Assembly (NCBI RefSeq): GCF_017377855.1
Contig: NZ_JAFREP010000027.1
Coordinates: forward strand, 1 to 64,000
Direction of reading: 5' to 3'
Length of the DNA: 64,000 nucleotides
Source of the DNA: Acanthopleuribacter pedis
GTDB lineage: Bacteria; Acidobacteriota; Holophagae; Acanthopleuribacterales; Acanthopleuribacteraceae
The notes below the pieces were generated by a model. The model was not told the origin of the DNA. It did not search any database and saw nothing but the letters and a program-made list of their open reading frames with translations. Positions 6,573-17,349 of the stretch are shown here, piece by piece (position 1 is the first letter of the stretch; each line of letters begins with the position of its first letter). Made by a program: the position numbers and the translations under genes.

Positions 6573-9239
6573 TTAGGCGTATTGGGGGTCCGGCGTGTCG
6601 GGGTCGATGCCAAACTGTTGAATCGCGTCGCTGACGCGGCTCGGCTCGATTTTATCGTTGTCAGCCAATGCTTTCAGCGTGGCGACGACGATGTGGCGGT
6701 GGTCGACCTCGAAGTGATCGCGCAGGGCGCGGCGCGTGTCGGAACGACCGAAACCGTCGGTGCCCAGCGCCACGAAGGGTTGCTGAACAAAAGGCCGGAT
6801 TTGGTCGGAGTAGGACTTCATGTAATCGGTCGCCGAAATAACGGGCCCCTCGAAGCCAGCCAAAACCTGAGCCAGGTAAGGAACCTTGGCCTCGGCCTCG
6901 GGGTGCAGACGGTTCCAGCGCTCACAAGCCAAGCCGTCACGACGCAGTTCGTTGTAGCTGGTCACGCTGTAGATGTCGGTGGCCACACTGTAGTGGGTGG
7001 CCAGGATCTCGGCGGCCTGCTCGGCCTCGCGCAGGATGGTGCCGGAACCGAGCAGCGCGGCCCGCAAGGACCCCTCGCCACCTTGCTTCAGGCGGTAAAT
7101 CCCTTTGCGAATGCCTTCCTCGGCACCTTCCGGCATGGCGGGATGGTGGTAGTTTTCGTTCATGGTGGTGACGTAGTAAAACACGTTCTCCTGCTCGGCG
7201 TACATGCGGCGCAAGCCGTCTTGCAGAATCACCGCCAGTTCGAAGGAATAGGTGGGATCGTAGGACACGCAGTTGGGCACGGTGGCGGCCTGCAGATGGC
7301 TGTGGCCGTCCTGGTGTTGCAGGCCCTCGCCGTTGAGCGTGGTGCGCCCGGAGGTGCCGCCGATCAAGAAGCCGCGTGCCTGCATGTCGCCGGCGGCCCA
7401 GATCAGGTCGCCGACGCGCTGGAAGCCAAACATCGAGTAGAAGATGTAGAAGGGAATCATGGGTACGCCGTGGTTGGCGTAGGCGGTGCCGGCGGCGATC
7501 CAAGAACTGGTGGCGCCGGCCTCGTTGATCCCTTCCTCCAAAATCTGGCCGTCGGTTTTTTCGATGTAGGGCGCGATTTGCCCTTCATCCACCGGCGTGT
7601 AGAGCTGGCCGAACGGCGAGTAAATACCGAGTTGGCGGAACATGCCTTCCATACCGAAGGTGCGCGCCTCGTCGGGAATGATCGGCACCAGATGCTGCTT
7701 GAGGTTTTTATCGCGGGTCAACACGGTCAAAAAGCGCACAAAGGCCATGGTAGTCGAGATGTCGCGTTTGCCGCTGCCCTGCAGCAGGGTTTTAAAGGCG
7801 CCGAGTTCGGGAATGGGGAGCTTGGGCGCCTCGGTGTTGCGCTTGGGCAGGTACCCGCCCAAAGCCTCGCGGCGCGCCTTGAGGTACTTGATCTCCTCGC
7901 TGTCTTCCTCGGGTTTGTAAAAAGGCGTTTTCTCCAGATCCGCGTCGCTGACGGGGATGTGGTTGTTGTCGCGGTACTGACGCAACGCGTGTTCGCCCAT
8001 TTTTTTCTGCTGGTGGCTGATGTTCTGGCCTTCGCCGGCTTCACCCATGCCGTAACCTTTGACGGTTTTGGCGAGGATCACGGTGGGTCGGCCGTCGCTC
8101 TGCATGGCGGCGGCATAGGCGGCGTAAACCTTGTGGGGGTCGTGCCCGCCGCGGGTCAGGTCCCAAATTTGTTCGTCACTCATTTTGGCGACCATCTCTT
8201 CCAGCTCGGGGTATTTGCCGAAAAAGTGTTTGCGCACGTAGGCGCCGCTGCCGGAGGCTTTGTACGCTTGGTATTCGCCGTCGACGGCTTCTTCCATACG
8301 CCGCGCCAGCAAGCCGGTCTGGTCCTTGGCGAGCAGCGGATCCCAGTTGGAACCCCAGATCACCTTAAGGACATTCCAGCCTGCGCCGCGGAACACGCCT
8401 TCCAGCTCTTGGATGATGGAACCGTTGCCGCGTACCGGGCCGTCCAACCGCTGAAGGTTGCAGTTCACGACAAAAATCAGGTTGTCGAGCTTCTCGCGAC
8501 CGGCCAACGAAATGGCGCCGAGGCTTTCCGGTTCGTCCATTTCACCGTCGCCCATAAAGGCCCAGACCTTGCGGCCCTCGGATTGGATCAAACCGCGGTT
8601 GCGCATGTACTGCATGAAACGCGCTTGGTAGATGGCCATGATCGGACCGAGCCCCATGGAAACGGTGGGGAACTGCCAGAAGCCGGGCATCAGCCAAGGG
8701 TGTGGGTAGGAGGAAAGACCGCCGGGTTTCACTTCTTGGCGGAAGCGGCGCAGGTCGTCCTCGCTGAGACGGCCCTCGAGGTAGGCGCGCGCGTAAATGC
8801 CGGGCGAGGAGTGGCCTTGGATAAACACCATGTCGCCGCCGTGTTCTTCGGTGGGCGCGTGCCAAAAGTAGTTGAAACCCACATCGTAGAGGGTGGCGGA
8901 AGAGGCGAAACTGGCAATGTGGCCGCCGAGCCCGTCTTCCGCGCGGTTGGCGCCGACGACGATGGCCATGGCGTTCCAGCGAATAATATCGCGGATGCGT
9001 TTTTCCATGGCGGCGTCGCCCGGGAGCTTGGCTTCCATGTGGGGGGGAATGGTGTTGACGTAGGCCGTGGTTGCTTTGTAGGGCAAGTGGGCGCCGCGTC
9101 GCCGTGCCCGATCAATCAGGGTTTCCAGTAGGAAATGGGCCCGTTCCGGGCCGTCCTGGTCGAGTACCGCTTGCAGTGACTCCTCCCATTCCCGCGTTTC
9201 TTCCGGATCGATATCGTTCGGGTTCGCTGTAAAGGGCAT
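6573..9239 (-). CDS. aceE: Pyruvate dehydrogenase E1, homodimeric type
   Basis: The thiamine-diphosphate enzyme decarboxylates pyruvate and acetylates the E2 lipoyl group. At 888 residues it matches the single-chain E1 of E. coli (887). Visible landmarks are the ThDP-binding region beginning GDGEMDEPES (about residue 230) and the conserved EDSEEI, TSGRTTLNGEGLQHQDGH and YVTTMNENY segments of this family. The ATG at 9239 follows GGAGGAG. It is the first gene of the operon, with aceF 94 bases downstream. No pdhR homologue is adjacent. Confidence 0.96.
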   Translation of the reverse strand: MPFTANPNDIDPEETREWEESLQAVLDQDGPERAHFLLETLIDRARRRGAHLPYKATTAYVNTIPPHMEAKLPGDAAMEKRIRDIIRWNAMAIVVGANRAEDGLGGHIASFASSATLYDVGFNYFWHAPTEEHGGDMVFIQGHSSPGIYARAYLEGRLSEDDLRRFRQEVKPGGLSSYPHPWLMPGFWQFPTVSMGLGPIMAIYQARFMQYMRNRGLIQSEGRKVWAFMGDGEMDEPESLGAISLAGREKLDNLIFVVNCNLQRLDGPVRGNGSIIQELEGVFRGAGWNVLKVIWGSNWDPLLAKDQTGLLARRMEEAVDGEYQAYKASGSGAYVRKHFFGKYPELEEMVAKMSDEQIWDLTRGGHDPHKVYAAYAAAMQSDGRPTVILAKTVKGYGMGEAGEGQNISHQQKKMGEHALRQYRDNNHIPVSDADLEKTPFYKPEEDSEEIKYLKARREALGGYLPKRNTEAPKLPIPELGAFKTLLQGSGKRDISTTMAFVRFLTVLTRDKNLKQHLVPIIPDEARTFGMEGMFRQLGIYSPFGQLYTPVDEGQIAPYIEKTDGQILEEGINEAGATSSWIAAGTAYANHGVPMIPFYIFYSMFGFQRVGDLIWAAGDMQARGFLIGGTSGRTTLNGEGLQHQDGHSHLQAATVPNCVSYDPTYSFELAVILQDGLRRMYAEQENVFYYVTTMNENYHHPAMPEGAEEGIRKGIYRLKQGGEGSLRAALLGSGTILREAEQAAEILATHYSVATDIYSVTSYNELRRDGLACERWNRLHPEAEAKVPYLAQVLAGFEGPVISATDYMKSYSDQIRPFVQQPFVALGTDGFGRSDTRRALRDHFEVDHRHIVVATLKALADNDKIEPSRVSDAIQQFGIDPDTPDPQYA

Positions 9240-9599
9240 AAGTCCGCTCCTCCTTCCATTTCTGTCACAAAAGTAGCGCTGAATGGACGGAGGCTAACCA
9301 TTCTTGACGTGACAGTCAATGGGATTGTGGGGTTTTCAGAAAATTTGGATAAGTGCATAGTATATCAAAAAGTTGCCCATAAAATGCGAATATTCGCTAT
9401 TTGTGAAGACTCGATAATCAAAGACACGGAGAAAGCTGTCGCGGCGGGCAATGGGCAAAAAGATAACCGGTGTCGGCGGGGTGCGAAACGCGGGGAAGTT
9501 CGGCAGGACCGGCAGGCCCGACGCGCCGGGAAGTAAACGCGGTTCGACCAGGACAAACGCGGGTGCTTTTGTGCGCTTTGGTGGGCTCCCCCGCCACGG
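9240..9599. other. Intergenic region upstream of aceE
   Basis: 360 bases separate aceE from the kinase gene transcribed toward it. The aceE promoter should lie here. A possible minus-strand -10 (TATACT, bases 9359-9364) lacks a good -35. No convincing gene was seen. Confidence 0.5.
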
Positions 9600-11753
<2,154 letters not shown>

Positions 11754-12335
11754 AGTCGAAAAGCAGGTTAACGGGAAACGGGGGATTAGAGAACTTCTCG
11801 GCAGAAAAGCCGCCTGGGGTTAATCCTTAGGTGGTCGAGCAGGCCAAAAAACAACCGAAAGAAGCAGCCCTGCCACAGGGATTCCGATTCTTTGAATTCC
11901 CCGAAAATGGGTTTGTCGCAAAAAGATGCTCCCATTTTACGGCAAACCGTTGATAAGACAAACGGTTTCCCAAAAACAAACCGCAAGTTCAAGATTCCCC
12001 CTTGTCACAAAAATGTGACGCGTATCACTTTTCAAGCCAACCCCTGAGCTAAGCGACTCGGTGTTTTTCGCAATAAGGGATGAAAAGTAAACAGCCACAC
12101 CTAGGTAAACCAACGACCTTGCTCGAAATTTTATCCGCGTGATTCAGGGCTTCCCCTATGCGCCCCGGCGATCCCGACCTCTTGGGACACTGGAGATCCC
12201 ACGACCGAATGACGCTGCCACACACAAAACCGATGATCAAACACACGGACGATGATTCATTTTCATTCCAGAAGCTTCTTTTTCAAATAGAGCAACTTAT
12301 CCCACACCGTGACTTATGGACTAGAGGAGACATTT
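11754..12335. other. Intergenic region between divergent genes
   Basis: The 582 bases between the hybrid kinase and the next plus-strand gene hold no convincing gene. The text TTGTCACAAAAATGTGACG (12002-12020) is an inverted repeat (GTCAC/GTGAC) that could be a regulator site; no known regulator is assigned. Confidence 0.4.
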
Positions 12336-12854
12336 ATGCACCAAGTATTCGAATGCGATGAAACACAACTTATGCAAGTAGACCCAGCTTGGAGTGCCGC
12401 GGATTTATTGAATCAAAACGCGGTTTTCTACCTTAAAGATTTAACGGAGCATCTCGATTTCGAGACCAACCGCGTCAAAAAGAAGTTCAATGCTTTGTTG
12501 GCGTCAGGCAGCGATCCCTGGCAGGAAATCGGTATCCGCAAGATTTGGTCTCACTGGATGGTGCGCATGAAGATTTTCCGTGATTACTACACGCACGAAT
12601 TGCGTAACACCGTGACCCCGGTTAACCCGGACTGGACCGCCAACGAGTTGCTCCAACAGCCGGGTGTCTTCAGCTTGGCCGAGGTCTGTAAAAAAATCCC
12701 TTTTTCCGCCCACCAACTTCGCTATCAAAGCAAACGCATGGTCCATCCCCGTGAGGAAATCGGCGTTTACAAGGACGAACAGGAAAAAGCCTATCTGGTT
12801 GATATGCCGGTGTTCGCCGCCTGGATGAACACGATTTGGGCGGATGCACTTTAG
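12336..12854 (+). CDS. Unknown protein with internally duplicated helical domain
   Basis: This 172-residue protein begins at an ATG behind GAGGAGA; an upstream frame start at 12309 lacks a site. No family is recognised. The two halves align: PAWSAADLLNQNAVFYLKDL at about 15-34 and PDWTANELLQQPGVFSLAEV at about 98-117, each followed by a helix pair (HLDFETNRVKKKFNALL versus KIPFSAHQLRYQSKRM) and a tail containing EIG (WQEIGIRK versus REEIGVYK). The second helix of each unit is basic and helix-turn-helix-like, so a monomeric DNA-binding protein with two similar heads is possible; this is inference. It ends convergent with ndh. Confidence 0.7.
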   Translation: MHQVFECDETQLMQVDPAWSAADLLNQNAVFYLKDLTEHLDFETNRVKKKFNALLASGSDPWQEIGIRKIWSHWMVRMKIFRDYYTHELRNTVTPVNPDWTANELLQQPGVFSLAEVCKKIPFSAHQLRYQSKRMVHPREEIGVYKDEQEKAYLVDMPVFAAWMNTIWADAL

Positions 12855-12871
12855 AGCAGCGAGGACCGACT

Positions 12872-12907
12872 AAAAACCGGGGAAAGGGTGTTGCACCCCC
12901 TTTCCCC
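12872..12907 (-). terminator. Terminator behind ndh, between convergent genes
   Basis: GGGGAAAGGG (12879-12888) pairs with CCCTTTCCCC (12898-12907). On the minus strand the hairpin is followed by GGTTTTTAGT, the right layout for an intrinsic terminator of ndh. It may also slow plus-strand transcription. Confidence 0.7.
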
Positions 12908-12917
12908 ACGGACCGGT

Positions 12918-14213
12918 TTAATCGGGGTTGGGGGTGAACTTGCCCGTGATCAGGCGTGCCCCGCGTTTTCGGGTGAAGTAGTTCCAGCCCCACTGCATCG
13001 ACACCACCATTTTGTTGCCGAACTCAATCAGAAAATGGATGTGAATAAAGGCCCAAATCATCCAAGCGGGAAAACCGCTCAGCTTTAAGTTGGCGATTTG
13101 GGCAATGGCCGCGTTGCGTCCGATCACCGCCATCGACCCTTTGTCGAAATAGCGGAACGGCGCCGGTTCCTTGCCCGCCAGTCGGGCGGCCACGGCTTTG
13201 GCCGCATATTTGCCCATCTGCATCGCGGCGGGCGCAACACCCGGTACCAGGTTGCCGTTTTTTTGTTCGATATGGGCCAGATCACCCAATACATATATAT
13301 AAGGATGGCCGGGGATGGTGAGTTCGGGGGTGACCTTGATGCGGCCGGCCCGATCCGTTTCGGCACCGGTCTGTTCGGCCACGCGCCGTCCGAACGCGGT
13401 CGCTTTCACACCGGCCGCCCACAACACCGTACCTGCAGCCAGGGATTCCGGCTCACCGTCACCCCGTTGCAAGGTAATGGTGTTGCTGCTGATATCGGTC
13501 ACGCGCGTGCCACTCATCACGGTCACGCCCAGCTTCTCCAAGGCGCGCTGGGCCTTGGCGCTGAGCACCGGTGCATAAGGCGGCAACACACGATCGCTCC
13601 CTTCAACCAGGATCACCTCGGCGTCGGCGGGATCGATGGTTCGGAAATTCCGGCGCATGGTGTAGTGTGCCAGTTCGCCGAGGGCGCCGGCCAGCTCGAC
13701 ACCGGTCGGCCCGGCGCCGACAATCACAAAACGCAGCAGGTACTTGCGGCGTTCCGGGTCCTCGGTGCGCTCCGCTTCTTCAAAAGCGGACAAAATGCGA
13801 CGGCGCACTTCCAGCGCGTCTTCGATGGTTTTCAGCCCGGGCGCCGCGTCACTCCAGTGTTCGTTACCGAAATATTGGTGGCGCACCCCGGTGGCGAGGA
13901 GTAGGTAATCGAAGGAAAGCTCACCGCCCTCCCGCAGAACCACCCGTTTTTGGTCGGGCAACACATCCACGACTTTGTCTTGGATGACATGGGCGCGCGG
14001 ATTGCCTTTGAGCACGGCCCGCAACGGGTAAGCGATATCGCCGGGTGAAAGGCCGCCGGTGGCGACTTGGTACAGCAGGGGTTGGAAAAGGTGAAAATTG
14101 CGTCGATCAATCAGGGTTATGCGAAGATTCGTGTTTTTCAGATGTTTCGCGGCATAAAGTCCCGCAAAACCGCCACCAACAATGACCAAGTGTTTCTGCG
14201 CAGGGTCAACCAA
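12918..14213 (-). CDS. ndh: Type II NADH:quinone oxidoreductase
   Basis: A single-subunit, non-proton-pumping NADH dehydrogenase that passes electrons from NADH through FAD to quinone. The 431 residues show the N-terminal FAD dinucleotide fold (VIVGGGFAGLYAAKHL), the NDH-2 hallmark FQPLLYQVATG, the NAD-binding fold (VIVGAGPTGVELAGALGEL, about 165), a second FAD contact (YVLGDLAHIE) and a C-terminal amphipathic hydrophobic stretch (AWMIWAFIHIHFLIEFGNK) for membrane attachment. The TTG at 14213 lies 5 bases after GGAGG; no ATG fits, so TTG is taken as start. Expected at the inner face of the cytoplasmic membrane, where it would recycle the NADH made by the PDH complex and glycolysis. Confidence 0.94.
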   Translation of the reverse strand: MVDPAQKHLVIVGGGFAGLYAAKHLKNTNLRITLIDRRNFHLFQPLLYQVATGGLSPGDIAYPLRAVLKGNPRAHVIQDKVVDVLPDQKRVVLREGGELSFDYLLLATGVRHQYFGNEHWSDAAPGLKTIEDALEVRRRILSAFEEAERTEDPERRKYLLRFVIVGAGPTGVELAGALGELAHYTMRRNFRTIDPADAEVILVEGSDRVLPPYAPVLSAKAQRALEKLGVTVMSGTRVTDISSNTITLQRGDGEPESLAAGTVLWAAGVKATAFGRRVAEQTGAETDRAGRIKVTPELTIPGHPYIYVLGDLAHIEQKNGNLVPGVAPAAMQMGKYAAKAVAARLAGKEPAPFRYFDKGSMAVIGRNAAIAQIANLKLSGFPAWMIWAFIHIHFLIEFGNKMVVSMQWGWNYFTRKRGARLITGKFTPNPD

Positions 14214-14330
14214 GGGCGCCTCCAGCCGGCAAAGTGAGAACCCCCCTATTCTAGCGAAATTGTCACATTACGGTGAAAAAGGCAGGAAAACCCCAGGTAA
14301 CCGATTTCGTCTATACTTTTGGATGGAACC

Positions 14331-14370
14331 TAAGAAGCGCGATAACTCGCGGTGATTTTCGCGCTTCTTA
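14331..14370. repeat. Dispersed palindrome, 40 bp, intact copy
   Basis: TAAGAAGCGCGA (14331-14342) and its exact reverse complement TCGCGCTTCTTA (14359-14370) flank a 16-nt centre. Related copies lie at 17231, 41993 and 61877, with a degenerate one at 15829, all between or at the edges of genes. Confidence 0.8.
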
Positions 14371-14395
14371 AGTGAAAACCCACGAGGAGGTCGCC

Positions 14396-15001
14396 ATGGA
14401 CGATCAGGCGATTTTGGATTTTTGGTTCGGACCCTGTGATGAAGCGGGATGGCCCGCGCCGGAACAGGCCAAATTATGGTGGAGCAGCGGCGCGGAGACG
14501 GACGAAACGATTCGCGCCCAATTCGGAACAGCGGTGGAAGAAGCGATGGCGGGCACCCGTCCGGTGGCGGACACGGCGGAATCTCACCTGGCCACGATCA
14601 TTTTGCTGGACCAGTTCACCCGCAACATCTACCGCGGCACAGCGCAGGCCTTCGCGGCGGACAACCGCGCCCTGGCTCTGGCCCGTCAGGCGGTGGAACG
14701 GGGTTACGATCAGCAGATGAGCCCCGTACACCGAACTTTTTTCTACATGCCGCTGGAACACGCCGAGTCACAGGAAGCCCAACGGGACTCGCTGGCATTG
14801 TTCAACAAATTGCGCCGCGAACAAACGGACCACCCACGGGCGGCGGAGTTCAAAAATTTCTATGACTTCGCGGTACAACACGCGGAGATCATCGCGCGCT
14901 TCGGCCGGTATCCCCACCGCAACAAGGTACTGGGCCGCACCCCCAGCGAAGAAGAAGAAAGCTATTTGACGGGAGGGGGCGCTTCTTTCGGCCAGGGCTA
15001 A
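14396..15001 (+). CDS. DUF924 family protein
   Basis: This 201-residue protein belongs to the DUF924 family of soluble all-helical, TPR-like proteins. Recognisable signatures are ILDFWFG at the N terminus, KLWW, ATIILLDQFTRNIYRGT in the middle, and FFYMPLEHAE followed by FGRYPHRNKVLGR near the C terminus. Biochemical function is unknown. The ATG at 14396 lies behind GAGGAGG; an ATG eight codons upstream is inferior. A strong terminator follows, so it is a single-gene unit, divergent from ndh. Confidence 0.9.
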   Translation: MDDQAILDFWFGPCDEAGWPAPEQAKLWWSSGAETDETIRAQFGTAVEEAMAGTRPVADTAESHLATIILLDQFTRNIYRGTAQAFAADNRALALARQAVERGYDQQMSPVHRTFFYMPLEHAESQEAQRDSLALFNKLRREQTDHPRAAEFKNFYDFAVQHAEIIARFGRYPHRNKVLGRTPSEEEESYLTGGGASFGQG

Positions 15002-15042
15002 CTCCCTTATTTTAAAGAGACAAAACACTGCTTCCTGCAAAG

Positions 15043-15090
15043 CCGGAGCGCTTCACAACACGATGTGAAGCGCTCCGGTTTTTCTTTGTT
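15043..15090 (+). terminator. Intrinsic terminator of the DUF924 gene
   Basis: A perfect 15-bp stem, CCGGAGCGCTTCACA (15043-15057) with 15064-15078, a 6-nt loop, then TTTTTCTTTGTTT. It also insulates the promoter of the next gene. Confidence 0.92.
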
Positions 15091-15113
15091 TAGGATTTTT
15101 TTTTGCGCCAAAC

Positions 15114-15170
15114 TTGACACAGTGTCAACAGAGGTTTATATTAGCTTTACACCTCTTGACACGGTGTAAA
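15114..15170 (+). promoter_or_regulatory. Promoter with two TTGACAC palindromic operators
   Basis: TTGACACAGTGTCAA (15114-15128) is a perfect palindrome that contains the -35 TTGACA; 17 bases later comes the -10 TATATT (15137-15142). A second, slightly imperfect copy, TTGACACGGTGTAAA (15156-15170), covers the start of the transcript. Centres are 42 bp apart, four helical turns, so two dimers would sit on the same face. This is a textbook TetR-type repression layout. The same sequence stands upstream of the TetR gene at 59927. Confidence 0.75.
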
Positions 15171-15191
15171 CTTAAAAGCTTGGAGGCTGTC

Positions 15192-15815
15192 ATGAATGTT
15201 GTTGTTTTTGGTGCTACGGGTACGGTTGGTCGTGAAATTGTGAATCAGGTTTTGGCGCGCGGGCATCGCGTTACGGCTTTTTCACGCAACCCACAAAACA
15301 TGGCCATGGATCACGAAGCGCTGTCCTTCGCCCAGGGCGATGTGCTCGATCCCAAAGCAGTCGCGGCCGCGGTCGCCGGTCACGATGCCGTTATCTGCGC
15401 CCTCGGCGCGGGCTTAAAAGGCGGGTTACGCGCACCGGGGACCAACAACATCATTGCGGCCATGCAGCGTCACAACATCCGTCGCCTGGTTTGTCTCTCC
15501 ACCCTCGGCGTCGGTGACAGCAAGGTGCACCTCAATTTTTACTGGAAATACATTATGTTCGGTATGTTGCTGCGCAACGCTTTCGCCGACCACGTCGCCC
15601 AGGAAACCGCGGTGCAAAGCAGCGACCTTGATTGGACCCTGATTCGCCCAAGCGCCTACACCGACGGCCCCATGACCGGCCGCTACCAACATGGCTTCGA
15701 CAGCACCAAACGCCGCCTCAACCTGCAAATCTCCCGCGCCGACGTGGCCCACTTCACCCTGGAAACCTTGGAACAACAAACCTACATCGGCCAAACGCCG
15801 GCGGTGTCTTTTTGA
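15192..15815 (+). CDS. NAD(P)-binding oxidoreductase, atypical SDR (NmrA-like)
   Basis: This 207-residue protein has one Rossmann fold: the nucleotide motif VVFGATGTVGREIVNQVLARG at the very start (GATGxxG type), an acidic AQGDVLDPKAVAAAVAGHD loop, and the family motif DWTLIRPSAYTDGP late in the sequence. This resembles the NAD(P)H-binding atypical SDR group that includes flavin/biliverdin reductases and NmrA-like redox sensors; the catalytic Tyr-x3-Lys of classical SDRs is absent. The ATG at 15192 follows TGGAGG. The gene stands alone, with a terminator in front and a convergent gene behind, and its double operator suggests strong repression until an inducer, perhaps an electrophile or quinone, is present. 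Substrate unknown. Confidence 0.88.
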   Translation: MNVVVFGATGTVGREIVNQVLARGHRVTAFSRNPQNMAMDHEALSFAQGDVLDPKAVAAAVAGHDAVICALGAGLKGGLRAPGTNNIIAAMQRHNIRRLVCLSTLGVGDSKVHLNFYWKYIMFGMLLRNAFADHVAQETAVQSSDLDWTLIRPSAYTDGPMTGRYQHGFDSTKRRLNLQISRADVAHFTLETLEQQTYIGQTPAVSF

Positions 15816-15828
15816 GGCGACTTTTCAT

Positions 15829-15858
15829 CCAAGAAGCGAGATCATTCGCGCCTTTTCG
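15829..15858. repeat. Degenerate dispersed palindrome
   Basis: caagaagcgagatcattcgcgcctttt resembles one arm and part of the centre of the 40-bp palindrome at 14331-14370. It lies between two convergent genes. Confidence 0.4.
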
Positions 15859-15860
15859 GG

Positions 15861-17159
15861 TTAATAAAGCAGCAGCCCTTCCAGATCGAGCAGGGTCGTC
15901 AAACCCTGCTCGGGAAATTGATCTAAAATTTGGCCCACCAACGGGGTGTCGTGATCAAAAGCGCGCATAAATCCCTGGACCATGTCCACAAAGGCCAAGT
16001 CACAGGCTGCTTGCGCCTCGGCCTCGTCGGCGACGGTCGCGGCGGCCTCGAAACGCGGGTGGTTAAAACTCAAAAAGCGCAGGCATGCATAATAGAGCGC
16101 GTACTTAAGCCAAAGGCGCAACAACCCGGCCTCGTCGGAATACAACTTTTGCGTCCAAAAATTAAGCGTAAAACGGCCCAACATCTCGGTTAACCTCTCG
16201 CCAAAACGAGCCTGAACCTTTTCTCGCCGTTCCAACAGCAAATCGGTCAAATGGCCCAACTGGAGCGGTACAAACGGGACGCGCGCGGCATAAAACACTT
16301 CTAAATTCGGCAAACGATCCATGGTTTCTTGGGCAATGACGCGAAACCGCGGGCTGCGTTGCTGCTTAACGCCCTTCAGCAACATCCCGCCCACAAAGGC
16401 CATGGCGGCTCCGCTGATTTCGTTGCGCGCCCGAAACGCGCTCACCCGCGGCACAATGCGGTTGGGATCGGCATGACGACCCACGCAGGCATCCAGTTGT
16501 TCGGCCGGGTTCTCGGTGATACCGGCGTGGTAAAACGGCTGAATCTCCGCGGCCAGGTCCAGCGCCAACAATGCAAAGTCGGCCGCCCGTAACTCCTTTT
16601 GCGCCAACAGCCATTTAAGATAACCATTCACGGCGGGAAAAAAGTACTGGTACCAATTCTCTTTGCCCGGTTCTTGGGTACTGGTCTCCAACCCAGGCGG
16701 AAGCTGGTCGCGTTCGATCCCCACCGGAACCATGCCGTCCTCACTCAGCAGACACAAACGCGCCATTTCCGGGCACGAAAGCGAACCACTCAGAAAATCG
16801 CCGGCGCCGCCCTCCACCATGTACCGGGGATAAGTGGCACAAACGCCAGGCAGAAAAGCCTCGCCCAAATCGCGGTGAATCGCACACCAGCCATCCTCCA
16901 AAAAAGGGCAAAACCCGTCCCCTTTCATTTTGAGAAAAGCAAAACCCTCGTCCTTGACAACCTGGGGAGTGCCCTCGGGGTAATTCATCACCTCGAAGCA
17001 GGGGTTCCCACGATGGGTGTCGCCATAATGACCGTGCAAGGTCGCGTACTCGCCTTGGGGTACATTGATACGCCAACCAAAACAACAGGTTTCGGGACAG
17101 TCCGCCCCACTGCATTTGAACTGTTGTGCATACCGAAATCCGGTCGTGGGTTTAGTCAT
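15861..17159 (-). CDS. FliB-like lysine-N-methylase
   Basis: The 432-residue protein resembles flagellin lysine-N-methylase FliB: an N-terminal cysteine cluster (FKCSGADCPETCCFGWRI), further cysteines in a CPFLEDGWCAIHRDLG-like segment and GVCATYPR, then CPEMARLCLL, and a long helical C-terminal half. In Salmonella FliB methylates lysines of flagellin; the clustered cysteines probably bind an iron-sulfur centre, an inference from the pattern. No flagellar or pilus gene is in this window, so the target could be a different surface protein. The ATG at 17159 lies behind GGGAG. Confidence 0.82.
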   Translation of the reverse strand: MTKPTTGFRYAQQFKCSGADCPETCCFGWRINVPQGEYATLHGHYGDTHRGNPCFEVMNYPEGTPQVVKDEGFAFLKMKGDGFCPFLEDGWCAIHRDLGEAFLPGVCATYPRYMVEGGAGDFLSGSLSCPEMARLCLLSEDGMVPVGIERDQLPPGLETSTQEPGKENWYQYFFPAVNGYLKWLLAQKELRAADFALLALDLAAEIQPFYHAGITENPAEQLDACVGRHADPNRIVPRVSAFRARNEISGAAMAFVGGMLLKGVKQQRSPRFRVIAQETMDRLPNLEVFYAARVPFVPLQLGHLTDLLLERREKVQARFGERLTEMLGRFTLNFWTQKLYSDEAGLLRLWLKYALYYACLRFLSFNHPRFEAAATVADEAEAQAACDLAFVDMVQGFMRAFDHDTPLVGQILDQFPEQGLTTLLDLEGLLLY

Positions 17160-17230
17160 GCCGTTGCTCCCATCATCCTGATATTAAGAAGTATCGACGC
17201 CGCGCCGGATCGCGTAACCGGTTTTTAAGC

Positions 17231-17270
17231 TAAGAAACGCGATAACTCGCGGTGATTTTCGCGCCTCTTA
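17231..17270. repeat. Dispersed palindrome, copy 2
   Basis: taagaaacgcgataactcgc (17231-17250) and the following 20 bases match the copy at 14331 at all but two positions. It lies between the fliB-like start and the M6 protease end. Confidence 0.75.
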
Positions 17271-17292
17271 GGTTGGAGCCAAAGCTCCAATC

Positions 17293-17317
17293 AAAAAAAG
17301 CGGCCCGAGGGCCGCTT
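17293..17317 (-). terminator. Intrinsic terminator of the M6 protease gene
   Basis: AAGCGGCC (17298-17305) pairs with GGCCGCTT (17310-17317); on the minus strand the stem is followed by a run of seven T residues. Confidence 0.85.
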
Positions 17318-17349
17318 CGTGGAATCGTTTCTAATAGGATGACACGTTA

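Noticed and set aside
2914..9131. Long plus-strand frames up to 1029 codons opposite the PDH operon
   Set aside because: They are antisense shadows of aceE, aceF and lpd, which have clear domains, ribosome sites and operon spacing.
12002..12020. TTGTCACAAAAATGTGACG as a CRP site
   Set aside because: CRP half-sites would be TGTGA-N6-TCACA; here the order is TCACA-N4-TGTGA, so it does not fit and remains an unassigned palindrome.
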